Shown here: positions 42,584-49,925 of the stretch, one piece after another
Layout of the letters: every line of letters begins with the position of its first letter
Numbering within the stretch: position 1 is the first letter of the stretch
From: Phycisphaerae bacterium
GTDB taxonomy: Bacteria; Chloroflexota; Anaerolineae; 4572-78; J111
NCBI GenBank assembly: GCA_028285035.1
Contig: JANQQF010000121.1
Coordinates: 1-56,000 of the forward strand
Direction: 5' to 3'
DNA: 56,000 nt
Position numbers and translations under genes: made by a program
The notes under the pieces: model-generated
Told to the model about the DNA's origin: nothing
Seen by the model: the letters and a program-made list of their open reading frames with translations, nothing else
The model's database searches: none

Positions 42584-43729
42584 TTAGTTTTGGTAGATGG
42601 TGAGAAAATCGCGTTCAACATTCAGAACGATGCTCAACTCGACAGGGCTACCCGCCACCACGTCTACAATACCCGTTGTTGCCACAAAAGGCAAACTGGC
42701 TGTATAGCTGTAAGTGCCAGGAGTAAGGTTTAATTGTAGATCGGTGTGATCATCAATGACGTAGGTTTCATTGTCAATGGTAAACACCAAGGCCCCACCA
42801 GCATAGTTTTTTAGCAACACTCCATCGTCAGATGGAATAGGCTCAAGGTCTGGTAATACCTCGCCTGTGTTGGGTAAGGTCAATGGAGCGCTATCAGCCT
42901 CAGTAGTAGAGCTAGTAGTCTCTTCCACAGTTTCCGCCACTTGATCCGTTAAATTTGTTGGTGATTGTCGTAAGGGTACAGCCAATGGCAGAGGTGATTC
43001 CTCACCAATCTCAAACTCAGGTTCCGGAATTTCATCGGCGTAGATAATAATTCCCGCCACTTCCCCAGCAACAATTTGTACCTCACCATTGACACTACCA
43101 TACGGTACACTAACGGTGTAGCGATAGGTTCCTGGGGCAAAATCTAACTGCAACCGACCTGGAATTTCATTTGATCCAGCCTCAACACTGTACAACGTTC
43201 CTTCTATATCAACGGTAAGCGGATCATTTCCCCAATGATTGATCCAAACCAAACTCCCATTCCCAGACGCTGGGACTGTCGGCTGCCAAGTGTCTATAAT
43301 AACCGGTTCTTCAACCGCCACGGCAAACGGATCAAAGTCAAAGACAAAGACCTCATCTCGGGGCTTCTCGAGAACTAAGCCATTTGCATCGAGCACTGGC
43401 CCCGTCTCTTGTAGATGAGCCGCTTTAGCCACAATCTCATCACCGGTAATGGTGAACTCCCCCCCAGAGCCAATCGCGGCACCGGGCACATTCGCCGCAA
43501 ATTTATGTTCGCCCTGATCTAAGGTCAAGGCTAAACGACCACCCTCTGGGGCAACATCAACCCCAGGTACGGTATAAGTGACATCATCCACGTCTAGGAT
43601 GATCTCTTGACCAATATAATTGACAAAGATAAAGTTCTCTGAGGTTCGTTGTTGAGCCGCAACATTAAACGATGTCAAGCCGAGTATACCAACAATCAAT
43701 CCCATTAACATCAGTAAGCGTAATTTCAT
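42584..43729 (-). CDS. Secreted protein with three PEGA-like repeats
   Basis: A 381-residue exported protein. The signal peptide is residues 1-25 (LMGLIVGILGLTSFNVAAQ). Three beta-domain repeats of about 75 residues follow, near 30-105, 148-220 and 298-375. Each opens with a short strand pair (FIFVNYIGQEIILDVDD; LVWINHWGNDPLTVDIEG; VLLKNYAGGALVFTIDN) and has an LxPGTYxYTxSVP core, as in PEGA-type domains. Acidic or Pro-rich linkers join them. Probably a surface-layer or wall-associated protein. AAGGAGACG precedes the ATG. A TTAC direct repeat lies about 215 bp upstream. Confidence 0.7.
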   Translation of the reverse strand: MKLRLLMLMGLIVGILGLTSFNVAAQQRTSENFIFVNYIGQEIILDVDDVTYTVPGVDVAPEGGRLALTLDQGEHKFAANVPGAAIGSGGEFTITGDEIVAKAAHLQETGPVLDANGLVLEKPRDEVFVFDFDPFAVAVEEPVIIDTWQPTVPASGNGSLVWINHWGNDPLTVDIEGTLYSVEAGSNEIPGRLQLDFAPGTYRYTVSVPYGSVNGEVQIVAGEVAGIIIYADEIPEPEFEIGEESPLPLAVPLRQSPTNLTDQVAETVEETTSSTTEADSAPLTLPNTGEVLPDLEPIPSDDGVLLKNYAGGALVFTIDNETYVIDDHTDLQLNLTPGTYSYTASLPFVATTGIVDVVAGSPVELSIVLNVERDFLTIYQN

Positions 43730-43940
43730 TTTATCGTCTCCTTTCTTGATCCCACAATTGACAAACCCTGTTTTATAGATACGTCAGGCACCTATTAAAC
43801 AATACGGTCAATACCCAAGTGTCTGATTTAGACAGATAAGAGAGATTATCGCACTGGGTTTACATCTACAACAAAAAGACTGATAGGGACCGACTGTATA
43901 AGTTAAACCTAATTCATCTATATAAAAGTACCACACTTAT

Positions 43941-43957
43941 GTTACCACAATGTTACC
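43941..43957. promoter_or_regulatory. 11-bp direct repeat of GTTACC
   Basis: GTTACC at 43941-43946 and 43952-43957, 11 bp apart, identical in word and spacing to the pair at 8064-8080. Both lie upstream of minus-strand genes for secreted proteins. Confidence 0.37.
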
Positions 43958-43980
43958 ACCTTATTCTAAGATAAAAATGA

Positions 43981-44018
43981 TAAAAAAAACAAAGTGACTT
44001 ACAAGTTAGTCACCTTGT
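43981..44018 (-). terminator. Rho-independent terminator of the glutaredoxin-like gene
   Basis: An 11-bp stem with one mismatch (43989-43999 and 44008-44018) followed on the minus strand by eight T. It lies 55 bp beyond the stop at 44074. Confidence 0.8.
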
Positions 44019-44073
44019 TTATACACTGTGTATTGCAAACACCTTCATCATTGGATTTGTGATATGTTTACAG

Positions 44074-44418
44074 TTATCGTTTATAAGGCTTTGCTAAAAA
44101 GCCGTGCTTATGTAGCCAATCCTCCAATTGTTGATTATTCGGCTCAGTAATCATTGGCCCACGATCATACCCTTTGATTGTGCGATGGGTTGGCCGCTCC
44201 AAAAAATCTTCATAGGGAACATCGGCCCCTTCATCAGCAATGACAATTGTCGGAACACTGTAATGATGGGTCCACTCCTTGACCCGCGCGGCCATATCTG
44301 GGTCGTCATCAATATCAACCTCTCGGTAAGGCACCTCGTAACGCTTCAGTACGTCCCGCGCCAAAGCAACTGAAGGACAATACATTGCTCGTACATACAT
44401 TACAATTTCTTTTTCCAT
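44074..44418 (-). CDS. Glutaredoxin-like protein
   Basis: A 114-residue thioredoxin-fold protein. The N-terminal strand-loop is VMYVRAMYCPSVALARDVL, with a single active-site cysteine (CPSV), then YREVDIDDDPDMAARVKEW and the cis-Pro loop YSVPTIVIADEG. A monothiol mechanism is inferred. The C-terminal extension (about 75-114, including GYDRGPMITEPNNQQLEDWL) is longer than in classical glutaredoxins. AAGGAT lies 8 nt before the ATG. It starts 25 bp after the stop of the LysM-LTD gene, so the two may be co-transcribed. Confidence 0.82.
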   Translation of the reverse strand: MEKEIVMYVRAMYCPSVALARDVLKRYEVPYREVDIDDDPDMAARVKEWTHHYSVPTIVIADEGADVPYEDFLERPTHRTIKGYDRGPMITEPNNQQLEDWLHKHGFLAKPYKR

Positions 44419-44443
44419 AAATTCTTATCCTTTTTGCTAAAAT

Positions 44444-45430
44444 CTATTCTTCAGCGGCTGGGTAACGAAAAACCTCAACCCCGCGATTGTCATTAACGAT
44501 AATGATGCTATCTTCAGTCCAAGCAGCCTCACTCTGCCCTAAATACAAATCGCTCGCACTATTTTGACCGACGGTAGTATGAATTCGAATACTGCCGCCG
44601 CTAAACAAAAAGACATCTGGAAATTGAAATACACCTAAAGATGAGCCTTCAAGCGTCCAATCTTTCAAGCTCGTACCCGCACCCTGATTGAGAATGACTA
44701 CCGTTTCCAGTGGTAAGTCACCAGGGGCAACGAGCTCACTAACCACAACATTAATCTCATCCTCCGGTGGGGCTGTTGATGTAGGGACAGGTGTGGGGGG
44801 TGTAGCTGGTGTCTCGGTTGGGGTGGGGGAGGGGCCAACCGTCGCGGCAGGCTCTGCTGGGATGACTTCATCCGTCGGCACAGGCGTTGGCGGGTTAAAT
44901 GGTAGGGGTGTCTCAGTTGGCAAAGGAACAGGGGTAAAGGTTGGGGTAGCCGTTGGTAAACCACTGAGCGGAATAATTAGCTCTTGGCCTGATTGAATAA
45001 AATTCTCATCAGTCAACCCGTTGACAAGCATAATATCAAAAATTGGCACCGAAAATTTCGCGGCAATCACACCGAGGGTCTCCCCTGGTTGAACCGTATA
45101 ATTAACACTTTCAACGGGTGTGCCTTCGGGAACAGGAGATTGTGTTTCCGTTTCACCGGTCTCAGCTTCGACCACGCTTTCAACCGTCTCAACAGCCTCG
45201 GTATCTGGTAAAATAGCGGTTGTATCAACACCCGTATCAAAAGAGCGACCTGATAACAAAACAACACTAATACTAATCACTAGAGAAACAACAGCATTGA
45301 CCCCAATGATCAAGGCCAATTGACCAGCAGGTAAACCAACGCTGGTTACGGCTTCAGATGAGTAGTAATCATCGTCATAGTCTTCGTATTCTTCATATTC
45401 AGGTTCTTGAGAATAGCGCGGGTCTTCCAT
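44444..45430 (-). CDS. Membrane-anchored LysM protein with a lamin-tail-like domain
   Basis: A 328-residue single-pass protein. Residues 1-28 are acidic and Tyr-rich, and about 30-57 is a transmembrane helix. One LysM domain (about 107-152; YTVQPGETLGVIAAKFSVP) binds glycan such as peptidoglycan. A Pro/Thr-rich linker (about 155-225) leads to a lamin-tail-like beta domain (about 226-325; LVAPGDLPLETVVILNQG, LKDWTLEGSSLGVFQFPD). It probably tethers the membrane to the wall. AAGGAG lies 15 nt before the ATG, longer than usual. Confidence 0.78.
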   Translation of the reverse strand: MEDPRYSQEPEYEEYEDYDDDYYSSEAVTSVGLPAGQLALIIGVNAVVSLVISISVVLLSGRSFDTGVDTTAILPDTEAVETVESVVEAETGETETQSPVPEGTPVESVNYTVQPGETLGVIAAKFSVPIFDIMLVNGLTDENFIQSGQELIIPLSGLPTATPTFTPVPLPTETPLPFNPPTPVPTDEVIPAEPAATVGPSPTPTETPATPPTPVPTSTAPPEDEINVVVSELVAPGDLPLETVVILNQGAGTSLKDWTLEGSSLGVFQFPDVFLFSGGSIRIHTTVGQNSASDLYLGQSEAAWTEDSIIIVNDNRGVEVFRYPAAEE

Positions 45431-45518
45431 GAACGGGTAGGTTCTCTCCTTGCGGACTTTGCTTGCTGATTATACTCTAAATTGATTCGGCTGACAATGG
45501 GGGATTTAGGGACGAGTC

Positions 45519-45547
45519 TTGACATTGAAATAGGGGCCTGATAGGCT
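45519..45547 (+). promoter_or_regulatory. Possible promoter of the small zinc-ribbon gene
   Basis: TTGACA (45519-45524), a 17-bp spacer and TAGGCT (45542-45547). The -35 is perfect and the -10 weak. It lies about 75 bp before the ATG at 45624. Confidence 0.4.
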
Positions 45548-45623
45548 TGAATTATTGTACCGTTGAAGGGCCATCGAAATGAGTCCTTTTGGAAAATTAG
45601 CGCATTAGATGGAGGTGATTTTC

Positions 45624-45869
45624 ATGGAAACATTTGGCGATGATGGAACGGAAGCCAATAAGCAATGGTGGGTTTGGTTAAAGAATGGGGCTGAAGAAAT
45701 TGAACACGGGACAAACACCTGTCTACAGTGTCAGACGGCGCTCGCTTCACTAAAATCTTTCTCAGGTACAGTAGTGTATGATAATGCAGCCGGGGTGTTC
45801 GAGTACAACTTATTTGAATGTCAATCATGTCACAAACAATACTGCTCAAAACTATCAATGGTGGCCTAA
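45624..45869 (+). CDS. Small protein with two CxxC pairs
   Basis: An 81-residue soluble protein of unknown function. CLQC (about 34-37) and CQSC (about 66-69) with a further Cys nearby suggest a zinc ribbon. The N-terminus is acidic with a WWVW strand. The ATG at 45624 has a strong GGAGGTG 6-7 nt upstream; the ATG at 45609 does not. It ends 7 bp before the convergent MurJ gene. Confidence 0.6.
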   Translation: METFGDDGTEANKQWWVWLKNGAEEIEHGTNTCLQCQTALASLKSFSGTVVYDNAAGVFEYNLFECQSCHKQYCSKLSMVA

Positions 45870-45876
45870 AACAAAT

Positions 45877-47523
45877 TTAAACTGGTAACACTCGTTTGAG
45901 AAGCCCCCAGAGTAACTGCAACTCAGGCACCCGTAACACACCCAACAATACCAAATAAATTGCCCCACCAATGATGCTCAAACTCCCTACCAATAATACC
46001 TCGCCTACCGTACCCATTGTCGCAAATGTGCCTAGCAATGGTGGCAAAATAAACCAAAGCCCTACTCCCATTCCTCCGGCTGCCAGTAGCGCCTTAATCG
46101 TGGTCGGGCCAAGACCTCGGCTTCGCAGTGGGGCCAAACGATTGACGAGCCACAGCATCACCAAAGCATGGCCGGTTAATTGGACACTGTTCGCAATCAC
46201 CAAATCCCTCATCATCATTGCTCGAAACAGCGAAGGCAGCAAAGCCGCGACTAAATAGAAACCAGCCCCTAGCAAGCCAATCAGGGCTGGGGTCAGGGTG
46301 TTTTGTCGAGCATAAAAGGCAAAAACCAAAGGCTGGTCAATTGCAGCAAATGTCAGGCCAAAAAGATAGAGTCGTAAGGCTAAGACAGTTTGTTGTTTGT
46401 CAAAAGACGTAAAATCACCGTGTTCAAAAAGCAGGGCCACCACGGGCTCTGCTAAAATAAAAAGCGCAATGGTTGCTGGAATAATCAAAATTAAAACCAG
46501 CCTCAGCCCGCTGGCCAAGGTATTCATAAAATCATCAAGGGCAGAATGTGCCTCATCTGATCCCTCGTCTTCGGCAGCCGCAAGTCGAGAAAGTGTGGGT
46601 AAAATAGCGAGAGAAATAGCGGCGGAAACCAACCCTAGCGGAAATTGAATAATCGTCGTGGCAAATTGCATCCAGGCAATGCTTTGTTCCCCGGTACGTG
46701 AGGCAAAGTTACGATCAAGCGCAATGGCAATCTGACTAATGACCAACCCTAGAATAACAGGCAGGTACAACTTCCCAATTCGCCGTAAAACTGGATGGTT
46801 CAAATCCAAGGCAAAGTGATAGCGTGCATCTCGCAGCGCAGGCAACTGCAACACCACCTGCAAAAAAGCGCCCAACAGCATCCCATAGGCCAAGGCTTCA
46901 ATCCCCCAGCCAAGCTGGCTAACACCAGCTAAAGCAACCACAACAATCGTGGCATTGAAGGTCGCAGCGGTAAATGCTGGCAAGGCAAACCGTTTCAAGG
47001 CGTGTAACAAGCCGGTAATGATGCCGGAAAGACTGAGAAAGAAAACAGCTGGGGTAGTAATGCGAAGAAGCCGAGCGGTGGCTGGTAAAAGATCTGGGTT
47101 AAATTCAGCAAAGCCACCCGCTAATAAAAAAGCAACTTGAGGCGCGGCCAACTCTACAATAACAACAACAATGGCTAGGACGACGACAGCTAAATTGAGA
47201 ACCAGGCTGGCTACCCGCCACAGTTCAGCCCGGTCCTGTTGTGCCTGTTCCGAAAAAAGAGGCACTAACGCACTACTGACCATCCCGCCGACCAAGAGAT
47301 CATAAAACATGGTGGGGATGATTTGGGCAACTCGAAAGGCTGAAACTAGACCCGTTGCCCCAAATAAGTTGGCAATAACGATTTCGCGGCCCAAACCCAA
47401 TACCCGGCTAGCAATATTGCCAATGGCAATGAGTATTGCTGCCCGAGCCATTCCGCTAACAGGTGTTTCAACCTCAGGTGAAGGGGTTTCCGCAACAGAC
47501 GATTCGGTCGATGCCTTAGTCAT
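45877..47523 (-). CDS. murJ: Lipid II flippase MurJ (MviN)
   Basis: A 548-residue polytopic membrane protein of the MurJ family, which flips lipid II for peptidoglycan synthesis. Family regions include GNIASRVLGLGREIVIANLFG, FYDLLVGGMVSSALVPLFSE, TTPAVFFLSLSGIITGLLHA and FAFYARQNTLTPALIG. Length and about 14 helices are typical. A Pro/Glu-rich N-terminal 25 residues precede the first helix. It is located downstream of hspR on the same strand, 41 bp apart, possibly one transcript. Confidence 0.93.
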   Translation of the reverse strand: MTKASTESSVAETPSPEVETPVSGMARAAILIAIGNIASRVLGLGREIVIANLFGATGLVSAFRVAQIIPTMFYDLLVGGMVSSALVPLFSEQAQQDRAELWRVASLVLNLAVVVLAIVVVIVELAAPQVAFLLAGGFAEFNPDLLPATARLLRITTPAVFFLSLSGIITGLLHALKRFALPAFTAATFNATIVVVALAGVSQLGWGIEALAYGMLLGAFLQVVLQLPALRDARYHFALDLNHPVLRRIGKLYLPVILGLVISQIAIALDRNFASRTGEQSIAWMQFATTIIQFPLGLVSAAISLAILPTLSRLAAAEDEGSDEAHSALDDFMNTLASGLRLVLILIIPATIALFILAEPVVALLFEHGDFTSFDKQQTVLALRLYLFGLTFAAIDQPLVFAFYARQNTLTPALIGLLGAGFYLVAALLPSLFRAMMMRDLVIANSVQLTGHALVMLWLVNRLAPLRSRGLGPTTIKALLAAGGMGVGLWFILPPLLGTFATMGTVGEVLLVGSLSIIGGAIYLVLLGVLRVPELQLLWGLLKRVLPV

Positions 47524-47564
47524 AACGAAAATTTAGATTTAGAACAGTCATAAAATAATTTATC

Positions 47565-47939
47565 TCAATGATGAATACGACCGCTTTGTTTGTTGCGATC
47601 TTCGATAAACCATTTATGGAGACGAGCGATTTCAGCTTCAAGTTCAGCCTGTCGACTTTCCATCTCATGTTGTAGCTCGGTCAACCGCTCGCGCATATCT
47701 AAAATGATCTGAACACCTGCCAAATTAACGCCAAGTTCATCGGTCAAGCGGCTAATCTGTTGGAGCCGCTCAATATCACGGGGAGCATACATGCGAATAT
47801 TGCCTTTGGTGCGTTCTGGCTTAATCAAGCCAACTTCTTCATAATGGCGTAGCGTTTGCGGATGAAGTCCAACTAATTTGGCAGCGACACTGATCACATA
47901 CATCGGTTCTTCAAACGGCAGGTTATTTTGATTGTGCAT
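47565..47939 (-). CDS. hspR: MerR-family heat-shock repressor HspR
   Basis: A 124-residue MerR-type regulator: [20 protein letters not shown], then [19 protein letters not shown] and an [19 protein letters not shown] helix, followed by a C-terminal coiled coil. The match to HspR is strong. HspR represses chaperone operons in Actinobacteria and related phyla, often using DnaK or DnaJ as co-repressor. It lies 9 bp after the DnaJ-like gene in the same operon, the usual HspR context, which supports autoregulation of the pair. Confidence 0.92.
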   Translation of the reverse strand: MHNQNNLPFEEPMYVISVAAKLVGLHPQTLRHYEEVGLIKPERTKGNIRMYAPRDIERLQQISRLTDELGVNLAGVQIILDMRERLTELQHEMESRQAELEAEIARLHKWFIEDRNKQSGRIHH

Positions 47940-47948
47940 ATCAGCCTC

Positions 47949-48878
47949 CTATAAACCCCGCATATCAGCTAATTCCTCAAACAACTCAATCTCCTCTTCA
48001 GTCAAATTCTCGGGCAATTGCACCATCACCTTGGCATACAAATCACCACGGTCATCAGGCATCTTTAATTTGGGCATCCCTTGCCCTTTCAAACGAAAAG
48101 TGCGGCCTGATTGCGTTTCACCTGGGATCTTGAGTTTAACCTTACCACGGAATGTCGGCACAATCGCTTCTCCACCAAGTAGAGCTGTGTACAAATCGAC
48201 GGGAAGTTCAGTGTACAAATCATCCCCCACACGCTCATACACCTCATGCGCCCCAACTTTAATATCCAAATAGAGATCTCCCTTGGGGCCACCGTGTGCC
48301 CCGGATCCCCCTTCACCTCGGACCCGCACCTTGGTGCCCGTTTTAGCCCCACGTGGAATCTTCACTTCAATTCGACGTCCACCAATCCGCATAATTCGTG
48401 AAGTTCCTTTAAATGCTTCCTCCAAGGTTACTTCAACTTCTTGGGTGTAATCCTGTCCTTGTTGGGCCGCAGTTCGTGCCCCAGCCATACTGCCAAAGAT
48501 TGCCTCAAAGAAATCAGAGAAATCATCAGCTTGGCCCCCAGCCCTACGTCGATTGAGAATATCTTGCAAATCGACATGGCCGCCAGCCGGTCCGGTACCA
48601 GACATCCATTGGCCCCAGTCAAAGCCACCGCCAGCTCCACCACCACGCTGATAGGCGTGCCAACTTGCCCCTAATTGGTCATATTTAGCACGTTTATCGG
48701 GATCGGTCAGCACCTCATGCGCCTCGTTGATTTCCTTAAAGCGATTCTCGGCATCCTTATCACCCGGATTCACATCCGGGTGATATTTCCGGGCCAATTT
48801 GCGGTACGCCTTTTTAATCTCATCGGCACTGGCCTTCTTATCAACCTCTAGAATCTTATAATAATCTCGATACTCCAT
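47949..48878 (-). CDS. DnaJ-type co-chaperone lacking the zinc finger (CbpA-like)
   Basis: A 309-residue co-chaperone. The J domain (about 3-70) has [20 protein letters not shown] with HPD. A Gly-rich segment (about 78-125) follows. The C-terminal peptide-binding domains (about 135-305) have [35 protein letters not shown] and DLYLDIKV. The cysteine-rich zinc domain is missing, so it is CbpA-type rather than DnaJ proper. ATG 48878 has AAGGAG 7 nt upstream. It stimulates DnaK and is co-transcribed with hspR. Confidence 0.93.
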   Translation of the reverse strand: MEYRDYYKILEVDKKASADEIKKAYRKLARKYHPDVNPGDKDAENRFKEINEAHEVLTDPDKRAKYDQLGASWHAYQRGGGAGGGFDWGQWMSGTGPAGGHVDLQDILNRRRAGGQADDFSDFFEAIFGSMAGARTAAQQGQDYTQEVEVTLEEAFKGTSRIMRIGGRRIEVKIPRGAKTGTKVRVRGEGGSGAHGGPKGDLYLDIKVGAHEVYERVGDDLYTELPVDLYTALLGGEAIVPTFRGKVKLKIPGETQSGRTFRLKGQGMPKLKMPDDRGDLYAKVMVQLPENLTEEEIELFEELADMRGL

Positions 48879-48932
48879 CAAACTACTCCTTCAAACAAAA
48901 TAATAAATAAATCGTACCTAAACCAACAAAAC

Positions 48933-48954
48933 AGGTCAAACCTTGAGTCTGTTC
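48933..48954. promoter_or_regulatory. Possible HspR operator half-site
   Basis: CTTGAGT (48942-48948), identical to one arm of the known HspR inverted repeat (CTTGAGT-N7-ACTCAAG), lies about 65 bp upstream of the cbpA-like gene, within an imperfect palindrome ACAGGTCAA / TTGAGTCTGT. The second arm is not a good match. Confidence 0.3.
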
Positions 48955-49054
48955 TTGTAAACTTTATTGATAGCAAATACAACAAAAAATCGCAGCGATT
49001 ATAGTCATTGCGCAGGTTTAGGCAAATACCTGATTACCCCTCCAACTTGTTGAA

Positions 49055-49090
49055 ATAAAAAAGTGCCTCATCCTGAGATAAGACACTTGG
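49055..49090 (-). terminator. Rho-independent terminator of the LysM gene
   Basis: AAGTGCCT (49061-49068) pairs with AGACACTT (49081-49088), one mismatch. On the minus strand it is followed by TTTTTTATTT. It lies about 37 bp beyond the stop at 49127. Confidence 0.75.
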
Positions 49091-49126
49091 AGTAATTATT
49101 TATTTGTAAAGTAAACTAACTGAAGC

Positions 49127-49549
49127 CTACCAGGACGGAATATACAACACCTGGCCTGCATAAATATGATCAAGGTTGTAAATGTGATTATGTTGGCCAA
49201 GTTTATAGGTGTTAACGCCATAACGATAAGCAATACCGCTCAACGTCTCGCCATACCGAACAACATGATAGTTTTGATTATGATTGTGATAATGCTGATT
49301 GTGGTCATAATAGTAGCCATATTCTGGAATATAGAGCCACTGCCCAGCATAGATATAGTCAGGGTTGTAGAGGTTATTTGCCTCAGCAATCGCATGAGCA
49401 CTCACGCCATAATACCGACCAATGCTATAAAGTGTTTCCCCATACTTAACCTTGTGATACCCCTTACCTGATGCCATTGCCATTGAGGTTGATACCAACA
49501 ACAAGGCTCCTACCAAAATCATAACTGCCATTAGTTTCTGCATTCGCAT
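49127..49549 (-). CDS. Secreted protein with two LysM domains
   Basis: A 140-residue exported protein made of a signal peptide (about 1-27, LMAVMILVGALLLVSTSMAMA) and two LysM domains: about 32-75 (HKVKYGETLYSIGRYYGVS) and about 95-138 (HVVRYGETLSGIAYRYGVN). A Tyr/His/Asn-rich spacer joins them. It binds peptidoglycan or a related glycan and has no catalytic domain. The ATG at 49549 has AGGAGGG about 9 nt upstream; the longer frame to 49618 runs into the leader hairpin. It has an approximately 190-nt structured leader. Confidence 0.82.
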   Translation of the reverse strand: MRMQKLMAVMILVGALLLVSTSMAMASGKGYHKVKYGETLYSIGRYYGVSAHAIAEANNLYNPDYIYAGQWLYIPEYGYYYDHNQHYHNHNQNYHVVRYGETLSGIAYRYGVNTYKLGQHNHIYNLDHIYAGQVLYIPSW

Positions 49550-49604
49550 AACTTTGTACCCTCCTGTACATAGGTAATTGTGATGAAATTGATTATGAAC
49601 TAAA

Positions 49605-49646
49605 AAACCCCAAATCATTAACTACACATTCTATGATTTAGGGTTT
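49605..49646 (-). terminator. Terminator-like hairpin in the LysM-gene leader
   Basis: AAACCCCAAATCAT (49605-49618) and ATGATTTAGGGTTT (49633-49646) form a 14-bp stem with one mismatch. On the minus strand it is followed by TTTTTTAG. It lies 56 bp before the LysM start and downstream of the predicted promoter, so it would end transcripts before the gene unless prevented. Confidence 0.7.
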
Positions 49647-49659
49647 TGATCATCGTGTA

Positions 49660-49720
49660 ACAATCCTCAACGCAGACATGCTGCATGGCCAACTTAATTA
49701 TTTCCTAATTGGCCGGATAG
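49660..49720 (-). ncRNA. Candidate structured leader (three-way junction)
   Basis: Read on the minus strand: ATCC (49718-49715) can pair with GGAT (49666-49663), enclosing a GGCCAA / TTGGCC hairpin (49714-49709 with 49692-49687) and a GCAG / CTGC hairpin (49684-49681 with 49675-49672). This is between a good promoter and the leader terminator of the LysM gene, the layout of a riboswitch. It does not match a riboswitch class I know. Confidence 0.4.
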
Positions 49721-49754
49721 ATTTCATAAAGTTTTTAAGTGTGCAATTACTGTG

Positions 49755-49784
49755 ATTATAACATAGGTAACTAAATTATTTCAA
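49755..49784 (-). promoter_or_regulatory. Sigma-70-type promoter of the LysM gene
   Basis: On the minus strand TTGAAA (49784-49779), an 18-bp spacer and a perfect TATAAT (49760-49755). The predicted start, near 49748, gives a leader of about 200 nt. Confidence 0.65.
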
Positions 49785-49870
49785 CCAGTTTTTGACATAA
49801 CAACCACAAACTTTTGTACTAAAAATGACCAAAGTACCAAATTATGCCACTTAAACATACAAATAAAACA

Positions 49871-49906
49871 AAAAAGCGCGGGGCTAAACATCGCCCCGCG
49901 CTTTTT
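49871..49906. terminator. Strong terminator of the giant surface-protein gene
   Basis: A perfect 14-bp stem (AAAAAGCGCGGGGC 49871-49884 with 49893-49906) and an 8-nt loop, with A- and T-runs on its flanks, so it works in both directions. It lies 20 bp past the stop at 49926. Confidence 0.93.
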
Positions 49907-49925
49907 ATACTACATTCTTATCATC

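Larger units (their letters stand above)
43730..44073. other. Intergenic region between the PEGA-like and glutaredoxin-like genes
   Basis: 344 bp without a gene. It contains the GTTACC direct repeat (43941-43957) upstream of the PEGA-like gene and the terminator of the glutaredoxin-like gene (43981-44018). The middle part is AT-rich and probably includes the PEGA-like gene's promoter. Confidence 0.5.

Noticed and set aside
45519..45547. The promoter-like TTGACA as evidence for a separate non-coding RNA
   Set aside because: It is simply placed to drive the small zinc-ribbon gene; no terminator or structure between it and the ATG suggests an independent RNA.
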